Shown here: positions 23,954 to 36,130 of the stretch, in pieces
Position numbering within the stretch: the first letter of the stretch is position 1
How the letters are laid out: every line of letters starts with the position of its first letter
NCBI GenBank assembly: GCA_024138025.1
Contig: JAMXBD010001373.1
Span: forward strand, 186,001 to 250,000
Length of the DNA: 64,000 bases
Origin: Combretum micranthum
Lineage: Eukaryota > Streptophyta > Magnoliopsida > Myrtales > Combretaceae
Direction: 5' to 3'
Program-made: the position numbers and the translations under genes
The notes under the pieces: model-generated
Told to the model about the DNA's origin: nothing
The model's database searches: none
Seen by the model: only the letters and a program-made list of their open reading frames with translations

Positions 23954-25380
23954 GAGCATGTCACCAAGTTTTTGTAGCTGAGAGTTAAGATGAATATATG
24001 ATAACTGAAGAATTCTATTTAGGAAAATCCCTTTTTTTTTCAAAATTTCCATGGATGATTGTAAATAAATATCTATTAATTGTTTTAAGCATTTACACTT
24101 TAAAGGATCTTTAGGTCCTAAATTTTATATGTAAGTTAAGCTTACTTGATGTGGCCTATGTCAGGCCTTAGGATAAATAAAGATATCCTTGAGAAATTTA
24201 TAACTTGTTATAGGTATTTACAGGTTCATGTAAATAACAAAATCATTGAAAAATATATTACATTCTATTGAAGTTTTTGTAATAATTAATAAGGAATTTT
24301 TTAATTAAAATTCAACTAAAAAACCCATCTAACTAATCCATACCTTACATATATTGCTTAAATGATATATATGGCAAAACTTGTACGTCCCAATACATGA
24401 CATGTTGTTTTTATACCTGTTGATGGGCAATTCTGACCACGAGCCTCTTGGACACAGTCTCACTTGTTTAAGTTATAGGTCGAGCAAATAATTCGTGAGT
24501 CGGCCTTCCAGGGCCCTTGATCCAATCACAAGACTGAACATATTTCTTTCATCCTCTAAATGACTTGGTCCTCTTCAGCTTACCATTGCCTCATCTACTC
24601 AACCCGGTGATCTACTAAATCTTCGCTAGCTTGACTACCAAGAAACTAAGGATGTGCCTTAGTGGCTTAATTGCCACTTCTCTAGAAACCACCATAACCC
24701 TCTACAATTACCATGAACTAATTCTAACCGTCTAAACTATCCTTGTATAATTACTACACAAGAAGCCTTTGCTAATTATTTAATAACACTTAAGCCGACG
24801 ATTTGTTATATTTATTAGTTACATCTCTTATACCTTGTTGACTTACCATCAAAATTGCTGGAAAAAACCCGTTACCCATTGCTTATAATTGATTTGTTGG
24901 CTTATCTTATAATTGGCCATTTGGCCTAAATTAAATCATCACTATCGCACAACTTTACGGAGAACAATAATTAAATGTTTTATTTTCCTATTTATAAAAT
25001 TCTCCAATTAATATTCTCCTTATTGCTTTTATTTGCAAATGATAATTTCTTGACAAGTAAATTTTTTTGCGGTTTTTTTGGTATATCTCTTTTTTTTTTT
25101 TTTGCCAATTTTATCATATCTTAATAAATACATTTATAATATTTTTTACACTTACTTGTTTTGTTTAAGGATTTTTTTTTAATATTATCATACCTCGTTT
25201 TTTTTTATTTTTAATTATTCAATCATTAATCATACATATAATTTGTTTTGGTAATATCTTTAATTTCTAAATTTTAATCTTATCATTATAATTAATTCTT
25301 ATACACTTATGGAAAAGGAAATTAATATTGATTTTTTAAAAAATTATAAAAATACCACTATAAAAATAATGCAAAAAATA
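23954..25380. other. Gene-free region, nothing recognised
   Basis: AT-rich with T-runs near 25,080-25,210. No supported gene. Confidence 0.5.
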
Positions 25381-25390
25381 AGTAAGTTGA

Positions 25391-25520
25391 TATCGTCTCT
25401 AGGTTATATAGTGGCCGACCTCGTCTTTGAATCAGTCATCTTCAATTTTGTCTCTTCAAGAGACGAGATCAGTACAAAATACACTGATCTTGTCTCTCCA
25501 AGAGAGACAAGATCAACAAC
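25391..25520. repeat. Inverted-repeat cluster with a perfect 31-bp hairpin
   Basis: TGATCTTGTCTCTC (25,485-25,498), loop CAA, GAGAGACAAGATCA (25,502-25,515) is a perfect 14-bp stem. GTCTCTTCAAGAGAC at 25,450-25,464 is a second small palindrome. AAGTTGATATCGTCTC near 25,386 pairs imperfectly with GAGACAAGATCAACAACTT at the far end, giving a nested snap-back structure about 490 bases upstream of the EAF start codon. Confidence 0.75.
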
Positions 25521-25795
25521 TTATCATCTCGTTTTTTCAACTTACCTAATAGATTTTTGTAATATTTTATGAGAAAATAGTTATTTTTTTCCTTAATCCT
25601 ATACACTTATTGCTGACTTTATATTCAATTATATTATAAAACTTCTACAGTCTTAGATAATGATATCTTATTAGTACTATAATTAAATTAAATTAATTAC
25701 AAATAAATTAACGTAAAAAAATACAGGGATTTTGATTATACTATTGGATAACATGACAGGACTAATCTGTTGCAATCGTTACGGACGAAGAATTG

Positions 25796-25950
25796 CCCTT
25801 TATATATATATTTATCTCAGACCTGCTTATCAGTTCCCGTTGGCGCTCATACTGTCAATTAAACAAATTCCCTGGCTGACACGTTCTTGTACTTGTACTG
25901 AATTTATCCCCAAATTGGAAGAGCCAGCCCTTTAAAATTCAAAACCCTAG
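25796..25950 (+). promoter_or_regulatory. Putative core promoter and 5' leader of the EAF gene
   Basis: CTTTATATATATATTTATC at about 25,798-25,816 could be a TATA element, about 190 bases before the start codon. AAACCCTAG at 25,942-25,950 is a telo-box, a motif frequent near transcription starts of plant housekeeping and growth genes. Positions are suggestive only; the transcription start was not determined. Confidence 0.45.
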
Positions 25951-26004
25951 AATTTCCGGCTCCTAAACTTTTATCTACCATGAGTATCAATTAACTCAGT
26001 TGTG

Positions 26005-29000
26005 ATGGCAAAGAACAGCAGTATGAGTAAAGAAGAGGAACCAAGTATCGCTCCACAGCCAGAGAGATGGTACAGCCTAAGATTAGGTCATTCCTTCAGA
26101 GACCATCATCCCTCTTCCAAGTTCTGCACTTTACGATGTAAATACCTCAAATTCCTCACCTTTCCAGCTTCTTACTTGTCAAATTGCTTAAATATTGCAT
26201 GAACATTCGGTGCCAAAATTTGGGGTTACGTTTGATGGTGTTTCTGGTGTATTATTGGTACAGTAGATCCCTTTTGGAGGTTAATAGTTTATTCTAGCTT
26301 TGGTCTTTTTTCCGTGGACTGTGTTTGGATGTCTGGAACTTGGAATTAGAATTTATTCGCAGTAAGCTTTACTTTTGAAGGAATATAAGTGAAAAGAAGG
26401 AAAGTAGGGGAAAAAAAAAGACATGGAGAGGAATTGGAAATTTCCATTTTTCTTATGCTAACTTTTTTTTTTTTTTTAATGGAGAGGGAGAATGTAGTAG
26501 CTTAGACTGTGTGTTGGAAATAGTGTAGAGATGTGTATATGCTTGATATGTAAACTTAAATTACAGCTTCAATGTTTAGACTTATATTAGGTCGCGATAG
26601 GCTTGGTTTAGATGACTAAATAGTAGCAGGTTCCCTTTTCAGTAAATATGGTAGAAAATTCCATGAAAAAGAGCCTTTGCTGCATGCTGAATGAAACATG
26701 TTTTCTTTGTCTTTCTTTTCTTTTAACATATGAAACAATCAAATAGTTGGGCTATAAGTTAAGCACCTTATTTAGCGATTGCATGCGTGTCAATTCTTTG
26801 GTAATTGATTAGGGTATTGATTTGTGCTCAGATGAATTTAAACCGGCCTCTGTTGATAAGAATCAGACTGGATCACTTCATAAGAAGAAGGATAACAGGG
26901 TCACTGTTGAGTTCCAGAACAACCAACAGGGTAAGCCCAAAGTCATTTTTGAAGGTGTAAGTGAGGATTATAAAGAAAACGATGCTGTTCTGTTCTTTGA
27001 TGGTGAAACTTTTCGTCTGGAACGGTTGCACCGAGCAGTGAAGAGGTTAAGGCATGTGCGTATACCTGGCGAGTCTGCAACTCCGGCTGCTCTTCCTTTT
27101 GTTGCTTCATCTGGACCGGCTGTGGAGTCGCATTCTTCTCCACCTGGGAAAGTGGGAAGCCTTCAACTTCTCAGCAAAGCAGCAAATCAGCAGGTATTAA
27201 TGGCTTATCTTACTTTTTCTTTTCTGGCACAAATTTGTCTTGGTGTTGCAATTAACTGTTTGCCATTTTTTTCAAGGGTGTCAGTATATCAGTTAATGTT
27301 ACCATGTGAAAGCAACGGCTATCAATTTCATGCTTTTCTTTATTTGCACTCAGGATTGACTGTACATCTTGATCTGGGGAAAAATCAAGTAGATTAAACT
27401 TAAAATAGGGAGAAGCTTAGCAGATTCAGTGTTTACGTTGCTGTGTTTTTTTTTTTTTCTTTTTAATTTTATTATAAATTTATTTTATTTCTGGAATGAA
27501 CAGTTATCCTCTATTATATATTAGTCATATGGTATTTATTTCAAAAGCTGTGTATTTGAGGCAAATAATTTCATTCTACTTAAGTTCTATTGAAAAGTCT
27601 AATATGACCTGATGATATTGAAATTTGCAATTTTTGTTGATGGAGCAGGTTGAAGTCGAGAAGATTGGCATTGGCTCCTCTGACAATTTTGGTATGAGCA
27701 GCATATGCTATCTTGTTTCTGTGTTTCTTATTCCAATGTTAATTAGTTTCTAAGTGAGTGAACTATCACCATCTGCACCTCTCTTGACCCTTGCACTTTC
27801 ATTTTCTTGTCCATATTTTCTCTTAATTTTTTGGATTTTATAATGAACTAGTCCATAAGTACCACATGTGGTGCTGGATTTCATATATGGACAACAGCTT
27901 GTGGGCGTAAATTCTTTTCGTTAGAGGATACTTGATGCACTTGAGAAAACTCACTAGGTTCTACTAGTTGCGGAGTTGTAGCATTTGTTTCTGTCAATAG
28001 TCATGCTTGAATACTGTGCAAGTTAATAATCTATTTTAGAGCCTGTTGGGGATATTATGTTTCCTTTTTTTTTTTTTTTTTTAATTTTCCTGTTGCAAAG
28101 TGGTTTCTAATTCAGCAAAATATATATATTGAAAGAAAAAGGGGTGCTCATTTGACCCTTTTAAGTTTCTGTATATCCTTTTAGTCAGAAAAGAACATAA
28201 ATTGCAAGCACGTATTACAATTTGTTGAACAACTAATTATACCATCAATTGAAGCTTAAGATGCAATAGCAGGCCACTAATTAGTCCAGTTGGTTGGTTC
28301 CAAGCCAAGTGAAATTGTATTGACTGACTCAACAAACTCAACTCTGTGAGTTGTAAGGTAAATCTTCTTGAGTGTGTGTGTGTATATATTATTGTTGCAT
28401 GTATTTGGAAGAGTTGTGTCATATGTGACAATCTCTTGTACTTGTATATATTGGGGGGACTTCTTGTAAATATTTTATTTATTATTTTTTGAATCTCGAG
28501 GTGTTGCCTCCTCACCAAAATTAATGTCTTCTTCCACTAGAACCACAAATACAAATAAAGCTCTTTATGGGAGTGCGAGTATTCTTGTGGATGTAAGCTC
28601 TTACTTCATCGTTGATTGCCCACAGTCAGTGATATCCCATTTTATACGTTATCCCTACACACACTTTTGTATAGCCTTGTATATTTAATATTAATAAAAA
28701 TGTGTTATTCTCATATTGATTGTTGCCGGTGTCCCTTTTTATTTATTATTGGTTATATCCTGTTGCTCTTATGTGTTGCTTACAGATCTTGAGGTCTGAT
28801 TATTGGCCTTGCCACATTGTGATAAGGCTTGCTTATTTCTACAACTGTAGGATAGTAAGCGCCGCACGGTTCAAGGGATGATTCAAGTGTGCTAGTGAAA
28901 GCCCAAAACCGTGATAATTGGTATCAGAGCGTATGTTATTCCTATGGGAACAACCATGACACGACAGGAAGAATTTGCTTGTAGGCTTGATTTCTTGGAC

Positions 29001-32000
29001 CAACACATGTTAGACATTTCTCAACGTTTTGTTGACGTGCTGGCACTTAAAGTTGAGACAACATTCCAGGATACTACCATGAGAGTTGGTGAGTTGATTG
29101 GGCAATTTGGGCTAGCTATCACCTCACTTCGTGAAGAGTCTTAGGTAGCTATTGAAGGGGTGAGATAGACATAGGATGGTTCGGTTCCAAACCGGGAATC
29201 AAACTGAGACTGTCACCAACGGTTCTAGAATCGGAATTGGATCGGACCGGCTAGACGGTTCTAGAACTAGCTAAGGAATTGCCGGTTTTTTAGTTCTTAG
29301 ACAGTTCTAAGCCTAGAACCGGCTGGAACCGGTGGTTCCAATCGGTTCCATTAAGAAAAAAAAGAAAAGAATTATGTAAAAAAATTTTAAAATTATATTA
29401 AATATATAATTATTAATTTTTTTTATCAATAATACAAATAAGTATAACTTAAAATTATAAATAATTTAGTTTATATAAACTTCTCGGAGAAGCAAAATTT
29501 ATTCTTTAATAACGTGAGACTATTTTTTGTATTATAATTTTTTTATTATTTTTTAGAGTATTTTGCGATTTCATATTACTAATTATAATTGATATTTGTT
29601 GTGTTCATATATATCAATAAATGCGCATTTTAAAAATTCGTTATAAATTTTGACTAAATAATTTTGAGTTTAAAATTTATTTTATAAAAATATATTTTTT
29701 TTTTACTTAAAAAAAGCAGTTCCACGGATCAAAACCGGAATTGGGAACTGCCAATTTCGTAGAACCAGGTCGGAACCATGAGAGACTGTTCCGGATCCTT
29801 ATTTTTAAGACTCGGAACCTGCGGTTCGGTTCAGTTCTGGAACCGTGACTATGTCTAGGGTGAGAGATGGGTTGGTGAGATATGCCATTGCAGAGGCAAT
29901 GGAAGAGTTGAAGCAGCAAGTGACATTGTTGACAAGAGTAGTTGCAAATGTCCCACCAATACTCAAGCTCCTATTACTTATCTAAAAGTGTTGGAGATGG
30001 ATCAAACCATTCCGGTGTGAGGACACCAAAATGGTAGAGAACTTCATCTTTGACTAGAACAGTACTTTGCACTAGTGGACAGATCGATGAGGGCACAAAG
30101 GTCTCCATAGCAGCAATGTTCCTGACAAGTGATATAACTGTGGTGACGCACCAAATTAATCAAATCCAAAATAGAACTGCAAATGTTGATACATGGGCAG
30201 AATTGAGAACTGAGTTGTGATCCTCATTTTTCCCTGAGAGTGTTGAATACAATGCTAGAAAGAAGCTACGTGAGCTTTGTCAGGATGATGACATCCAAAG
30301 GTATGTCAAAGACTTTTGACACTTATGCTCGATGTCAAGAGTATAAGTGAAGATGACAAGTTATTCTATTTCGTGGAAGGATTGAAGCCGTATGCCAAGA
30401 ATGAGTTGCAAAGGCAACGAATAGAGAGTTTAACTCAGGCGCAGACAACCACTGTTCACTTGACAGACTATACCAATGATTTAAGAGGGAAGAGAGTGCC
30501 ATAGGGATGCCATGGTGGAAAGTCTAGCAAGCCAGGCAAGCTAAGAGTGGGTGAGCCCTGAGTTCTAGTAGCAACAATGATGGAGGGGGGCAAAAGAAAT
30601 TCTATGGCTCTCGACAAAATGCAAACAATGGAGCATAAAGTGGTGGCAAGAGGCCTACGTTTACTTGTTTCTTTTGTAACGGACCTCATAAGGTAGCGGA
30701 ATGCCAAGTAAGGCTCCACTCAATGCCCTAGCAAAGAAGAGGCAGAGAGTGTTTGCCAGAATGATGAGTCTGAAGAGGATTGTGAAGAGTAACCTAGGAT
30801 AAAAGCTTTACACATGTTGTCAGCTATTGGGAAAGCCTCCACAGGATCTAGTATAGCTAAGACTAACAACGAATTAATGTATTTAGTTTCACATCAACGG
30901 CAAGAGTGCCAGCGTAATGGTTGATTCAGGAGCCACATAATTTTATTGATGTGCCCAAAGTGCAAAGATTGGGGCTAGTGCTAACAATTAATACTAGCCA
31001 AATCAAAGCAGTGAACTCCTAGACACGTCCAGTCAAAGGAATTGCGGAGGTGTGAAGGTAAAGATTGGATCTTAGAAAGGAAATCTTAACTTCACTGTTG
31101 TCCCCCTAGATTTTAGAATGGTCTTGGGAATAGACTTTTTTGAGAAATGCCAGAGTTTCTTCTATGCCAGCGGTTGATTGTTTGTTATTCATGGGTGACA
31201 AATCATGTTGTGTGCTTGTTCAAAGGCAAAAGACAGGCGGTGGAAGTAACAATGGAAAGAGTATCAGGGCAATGATGCTATCAGCTCTAACTTAAGCGAG
31301 GGCTCCATTAGGAGCCTACATTCCTTGTTGTCTTAGTAGAGAAAGAGATAGAATGAATGAAGAGATACGTGGGATGATTCAGAATGTCTTAAAGGAGTTT
31401 AATGTTATTATGCTGGACAAACTCCCTAAGGAGCTACCCAAGAAGGCCCATTGATCATGAGATTGAGCTGATCCTAGGGGTTAAGCCACCTGTTAGAGCT
31501 TCATACCAAATATCACCTCTAAAGCTTGCTAAGTTGAGAAAGTAACTAGTGAGTTGTTAGAGACGGTTTTCATTAAGCCCTTAAAAGCACTATATGAGGC
31601 TCCTGTCCTATTTCAGAAGCACGATGGGAGTTTGAGACTATGCATTGACTATTGAGCTCTTAATAAGCTGACAGTGAGGAATCATTATCCAATCCCTCTC
31701 ATTGCTTACTTATTTAATCAACCAAGCGAGGCCAAATACTTCACTAAATTGGACCCTTGCTCAGGATATCACTAGGTCCGTATTGTTGAGGGGGATAAAC
31801 TTAAGACGGCATGTGTTACCCGTTATGGTGCCTATGAGTTTCTGGTGATATCCTTTGGTCTCACCAATGCCTTTGCAACATTTTGTATTCTAATAAACAA
31901 TGTGTTCCGTGAGTACTTCAATAAATTTACAGTGGTCTATCTTGATGACATCGTGATATACAATAGGATATTAGAGGACCATGTGAAGCACTTTCAAATG

Positions 32001-35000
32001 GTCTTTCAAAAACTCTTGTATGTGAAGCGAGAAAAGTGTGCCTTCGCTTAGAAGCGTGTTGACTTTCCTGGGCATGTGCTTGAAGAGGGGCAGATTTAGA
32101 TGGATTGGGCTAAGGTGGATGCTATAAGAGAGTGGCCTGTCCCAAGGAGTATCATAGAACTATGCTCATTCCTTGGACTTGCTTATTATTATATTCGATT
32201 TGTGGAGGAGTATTCTAAAAGGGTTGCTCCCCTTACAGTTATCTTGAAGAAGAACTTAGCATGGTCCTGCAATGAGGGGTGTCAGGCTGCCTTTGAAGAG
32301 TTGGAACGGTTGTGACAGAGGAGCTAGTCCTTGCGTTACTTGACATCTCCAAATCTTTTTAAGTCCACACAAATGCCTTTGACATTGATATGGGTAGAGT
32401 GTTGATATAGAATGGCTATCCAGTGGCTATGAGAGTCGATAGTTAAACCCCACTAAGCGCAAATACCTGACACAAGAAAGAGCTTCTAGCTATTGTACAC
32501 TGCCTCAGAACACGGAAGCGGTACTTATTGGGGTCAAAGTTCATTGTGAGAACTGATAATTCTGCTACTAGCTCTATTCTTACTCAACCTAAACTCGCAA
32601 TCAAACAAGCGATATGGCAGGAGTTCCTTGCAAAGTTTGATATGGAGATTGTGTACTATAGTGGGCAGACTACAAACTAATCAGGTAGCAAATGCATTAA
32701 GTAGAAGAGCAGATTTGGCCTTTTTTGCCCAAATAGCTCAACAATTTGCTGGTCAAGTTGCCGGTACTATCCAAGAGTAGATTGAAGAACACTTAGGCTA
32801 AGACTTATTGGCCAAGAATTTGAAGTAGTTGATTGAGGAGGGTAAGATACGAGTTTTGGGTTGAATGCGATTTGATTTACACCAAGGGTCGTTGCCTGTA
32901 TGTTCCCAAAGCGGGGAACTTGAGAAGGGCACTCATAAGGGAATGCCATGATACATTGCAGGCTAGCCATCTTGGTTGGCAGAGGGTGATGAGCTTATTG
33001 AAACAGGGTTAATATTGACCGGATATGAAGGAAGATGTAATGAACTACACCAAAACTTGTTTGACTTGTTAGACTTGTTAGTAAGACAAGATCGAGAGGT
33101 AAAAACCTGCAGGGCTGTTGGAGTCTCTTCCGGTGCCTTCTCGCCCATGAGAGTGTGTCTCCATGGATTTCATCTCTTCCTATTAAAAGTGGGAGAGCTT
33201 TTCATCCATTTTTGTTGTGGTAGATAGATTTTCGAAATATGCCACCTTCATTCCAACTAAAAAGCTCTAATGCGGTGGAGACTGCTTAGCTTTTCTTCAA
33301 AGTTGTTGCGAAGTTTTGGGGTGTGCCTCAGAACATTGTGAGTGACTAAGATGCCAGATTTCTAGAAGTTTTGGACCAAGTTGTTCAACATTTTAGGGTC
33401 CAAACTTAGTATGTCTCTAGCCACCATCTTCATAGTGATGGATAGACAAAGCGATTTAATGGGGATGTTGGAGGAGTTTGCGGCACTTTTTGTGCTAACT
33501 AGACAAATGAGTTAGAATGTGGCTATTGCTCCAGTTTTATTTCCACCATTCTGCGGAGCTTTCCTTCAACAAAAGCCTTGTGGAAATAGATATGGGTCAG
33601 CAACCATTGTTGTTCCACATAGTGGTAGCATCGTATACTAGGAAATGTCCAAAGGCTTATATATTTGTAAAAGATTGGAAGCAAACAAGTGCTTAGGCTT
33701 ATCTTAAGAAAGCTTCCAAGCGCATGGAGAAGTGGGCAAATTAGAAGCACAGACCTGGAGAATTTAACGTTAGAGATCAGGTTCTCATTAGGCTTTTTGG
33801 AGAGCAGATCAAATCATTAAAGCACAAAGACGAGACTCGTACAAAAATATATTGGTCTAGTTCCCATCATTGTAAAGATTGGAAAAGTCACCTAAAAAAT
33901 GAAGCCACTCAAATGGTTGAAATTTTATCCTGTCTTCCATATAAGTGTTTTGAAGCCATACTATCCCGAGACGAGGATCTAGCACGCAATAAGTCAAAGC
34001 GGCCAAATATCAAGTTTGACTCTAACATCAGTGAAGCCATCGAAGACATCCTGGCTGAACAAAGTGTTAGAGATCCAACTACTGGAATAACACGCACAGA
34101 ATACTTAGTGAAGTGGAGAGATCGTGAAAAAGAAGATAATAGCTCGGAGGTGGAAAAAGATCTAATGCCTCTAGTGGAGAGGAGAGCAGCTCAAGCCAGG
34201 AAGGCTCAAGCAATAGGGTCAAGCTTTAGCACACCTTGCCGAGAATGTCAATAGATTAAGTTTTTGGGGGGTGGGGGTGTGTGTTATGACAATCTTTTGT
34301 ATCTTGTATATATTGGGGGACTTCTTCTAAACAATGTCTGATCCCACTAGAGCCACAAATGCAACTAAAGCTCCTTGTGGAGGTGTGAGTATTTTTGTGG
34401 ATGCAAGTTCTTACTCACCGGTTGACTATTCACAATCAATGATATCTCATTTTACACATTACCCCTACACACATTTTTACATAGCCTTATACATTTGATA
34501 TTAATAAAAGTGTGTTATTCTCATATTAATTGTTGCTCATCTTCCCTTTTATTTATTGTTGTTTATTTCCTGTTGCTCTTGTGTGTTGCTTACAGATCTT
34601 GAGGCCCGATTATTGGCTTTGCTACATTGTGATAAGGCTTGCCTACTAGTACAGCAGTAGGATAGTGAGCTCTGCACGGTTCAAGTGTGCTGGTGAAAGT
34701 CCTGGACTGTGATAGTGTTATACATGCTTGAGTTTTGTATGATTGAAGAATATATATACTGGACCTTTTGCTTCATCTTGGTTCTGATGTTTGCAAGTTT
34801 CACTATGACAACATATCTGGAAGATCAATTTTTTCAATTTTGGTTCCTGCCTTGTAGTTAAGCTCCTTCAGTTCTGTTATAACCTTTTAAATCTTTCTTG
34901 GTTGGTCTATGCTTGAGAATAGTAAAATTAATTGTTTGCTTTTCTCCTTTGGAAACATGAAAATTATCCCTGATCTTTTCCTCTTCTGGGTTTTTATCTT

Positions 35001-35904
35001 TTTATTTTTATTAAGATCATTGTTGTGTTTATAACTAGCAATGTCCTCGGATGTGCTGTTCTGTGTTTTCAATTCTAATCATAGAAGACAGGAGCTTTCT
35101 GGTTTAGGTTGAGGATATGAATACCTTTTGTTGTAGGTTCTCTGCTTTAAATAAATGCATAGAGGAATGCACTTTTGCACATTCTGCCATGTTGAGGATT
35201 GTGCAAGTGCATTATATGGGAGTCTATGGTTGGAAATAAGGCCAGATAGGCATATTTCATGTGAGGGTGCTATCTAAATAATCTTTCTTAGATCAGCTGT
35301 AACTAAAGGTTGCTTTGTTAAATCACAAAGTGAAGTAGCCATCGTTGATTTCATGTGTGTGATGGCTACAATTGACTTAAAGAATGAGCCCTCTCTCTCA
35401 TAAAATGTGCCTGACCCATTTGTGTGCTTGGCAGGCACAAAATCCGAAGCAGAAAATGTTGTTGAGCAGCAGCCTCCGGCAGGCAGTACCTCAACAACCT
35501 TGCCAGATGTTACAAATTACGAATCAGATGAGCACGTAGACATTGTCAATGATAGTGATTATGGTATGGAAACAGCAAAGGCAGACGACCTTTCTAGGAG
35601 AGAGATTCACAGAAGTATCGACATCAATGTACCTCAACAAAAGGAGGATGATGAGGAGATTGCTGATGTAGATGTTAGTGATGGTGAAGTCAATCCAGGA
35701 TTTAACGCAGCAGAAGCACTTAGAGCTCAGGTTGCAGTGGAAAGAAAGGAGCACTCGTCTAGCTCAAGCAGCAGCAGTGGGAGTGACAGCAGCGATAGTG
35801 GAAGTGAGAGTGGCAGCGGCAGTGGCAGCGGTAGCAGGAGTGGTAGTGGAAGTAGCAGCAGTGATAGTGAAAGTAGCGATGGGGATTCCGTAACGTCTAT
35901 CTAG
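26005..35904 (+). CDS. EAF: ELL-associated factor (EAF) family protein, RNA polymerase II elongation regulator
   Basis: Exons are 26,005-26,137, 26,832-27,193, 27,649-27,691 and 35,435-35,904. All introns are GT-AG, and the joined frame is 1008 bases, 335 residues plus TAG. Residues about 15-110 form the EAF domain (PF09816): WYSLRLGHSF, SKFCTLRYEFKPASVD, NRVTVEFQNN, VFEGVSEDYKENDAVLFFDG-like and ETFRLERLHRAVKRLRHVR segments match plant EAF homologues. The C-terminal half is disordered and acidic (DDEEIADVDVSDGE near residue 250), ending in a Ser/Gly/Asp-rich tail encoded by an AGC/GGC-rich tract. Family members bind ELL and stimulate Pol II elongation in the nucleus; that role here is by homology. 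The first ATG in this frame was chosen because the homologues start just before the domain. Intron 3 is 7.7 kb and contains a retrotransposon. Confidence 0.9.
26138..26831 (+). other. EAF intron 1 (694 bp)
   Basis: Donor GTAAAT follows CGAT and acceptor TGCTCAG precedes ATGAATTT, rejoining Arg-Tyr-Glu-Phe across a phase 1 junction. T-rich, with a T run near 26,464-26,478. No embedded gene seen. Confidence 0.85.
27194..27648 (+). other. EAF intron 2 (455 bp)
   Basis: Donor GTATTAAT after AATCAGCAG and acceptor GGAGCAG before GTTGAAGTCGAG; phase 0. Contains T runs typical of plant introns. Confidence 0.85.
28417..28916 (+). mobile_element. 5' LTR of intronic Ty3/gypsy element
   Basis: Aligns with 34,282-34,714: both share GACAATCT, TGTATATATTGGGG, CTAGAnCCACAAAT, AATTATTAATAAAA-like, TGTGTTATTCTCATATT, CTTACAGATCTTGAGG and GCACGGTTCAAG segments. 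About 50 bases near 28,475-28,525 are absent from the 3' copy. The many differences between the two LTRs show that the insertion is old. The exact first base and target duplication are uncertain. Confidence 0.8.
28919..28930 (+). other. Primer-binding site (initiator Met tRNA)
   Basis: TGGTATCAGAGC is an exact match to the standard plant tRNA-iMet complement and lies two bases after the 5' LTR end. Confidence 0.9.
28931..34260 (+). pseudogene. Decayed gag-pol of a chromodomain Ty3/gypsy retrotransposon
   Basis: Domains come in the Ty3 order but are split by many stops and frameshifts. The gag start is near 28,957 and the gag core 30,316-30,500. A zinc knuckle (C-x2-C-x3-H-x4-C) lies at 30,666-30,704, and a protease motif VDSGAT at 30,920-30,937 is followed at once by a stop. 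Reverse transcriptase spans about 31,600-32,060 with YLDD at 31,938-31,949. The connection region MDWAKVDAIREWPVP starts at 32,100, RNase H is about 32,340-32,700, and integrase about 32,950-33,700 (SHLGWQRVMSLL, VSMDFI). A C-terminal chromodomain-like stretch (about 34,012-34,170, TEYLVKWRDRE) points to a chromovirus. No product is expected. The gag part is interrupted by the MITE at 29,166-29,857. Confidence 0.85.
29166..29857. mobile_element. hAT-type MITE nested in the Ty3 gag, 692 bp
   Basis: It begins TAGACATAG and ends CTATGTCTA, a perfect 9-bp terminal inverted repeat, with GGTTC/GAACC-rich subterminal regions on both sides. The 8-bp target duplication GGGTGAGA lies at 29,158-29,165 and 29,858-29,865, the length expected for hAT elements. 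No transposase is encoded. The gag reading resumes after the second duplication copy. The family is shared with the copy at 50,091. Confidence 0.9.
34261..34281 (+). other. Polypurine tract of the Ty3 element
   Basis: TTTTTGGGGGGTGGGGGTGTG directly precedes the 3' LTR; T-run plus G-run is the usual plant polypurine tract layout, here with a few T interruptions. Confidence 0.7.
34282..34714 (+). mobile_element. 3' LTR of intronic Ty3/gypsy element
   Basis: Starts TGTTATGACAATC after the polypurine tract and ends CTGTGATA, matching the 5' LTR end CCGTGATA. About 433 bp, shorter than the 5' LTR. A TATTAATAAAA segment could serve as polyadenylation signal. Confidence 0.8.
35757..35885 (+). repeat. 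AGC/GGC-rich trinucleotide tract in EAF exon 4
   Basis: Interrupted AGY/GGC codon repeats encode the Ser/Gly tail of the EAF protein. Length changes here would be in frame and so tolerated. The +1 frame is also open across the tract, but this is a composition effect. Confidence 0.8.
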
Positions 35905-36130
35905 ACTGACAGTAGCCTGTAGGTTGCATATATTTTTAGTTGATCTTAGAATTGAATTACCCTTAGCCTGTATATTTTTTTCGTTAGTAATATGTAATTG
36001 TTGTGTTGCTTTTGAAACTGAACCGTTCTAAGGTAGGATGTGGCTGTTATTCGTTTGCGAAGTGTGTATATTTTGTAGTGAAGTTTTGTTGCCTTTGAAG
36101 ATCCTGAATTAGATGGTACTCTTCCAATCT
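35905..36130 (+). other. Probable EAF 3' untranslated region
   Basis: T-rich, with TGTA and TTTGTTG-like elements typical of plant 3' ends. The cleavage site was not determined. Confidence 0.5.

Larger units (their letters stand above)
27692..35434 (+). other. EAF intron 3 (7743 bp) carrying nested transposons
   Basis: Donor GTATGAGC and acceptor GCTTGGCAG give a phase 1 junction that restores a Gly codon. The intron holds a Ty3 chromodomain-type element (about 28,417-34,714) in the same orientation as the gene, with a MITE inside it. About 720 bases precede and 720 follow the element; they are ordinary T-rich intron sequence. Confidence 0.8.

Noticed and set aside
26943..27143. Minus-strand open frame of 66 codons
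   Set aside because: Antisense shadow of EAF exon 2 with no recognisable motif.
35672..35893. Ala/Val-rich open frame overlapping EAF exon 4
   Set aside because: It is the +1 frame of the AGC/GGC-rich tract; the EAF frame matches the family.
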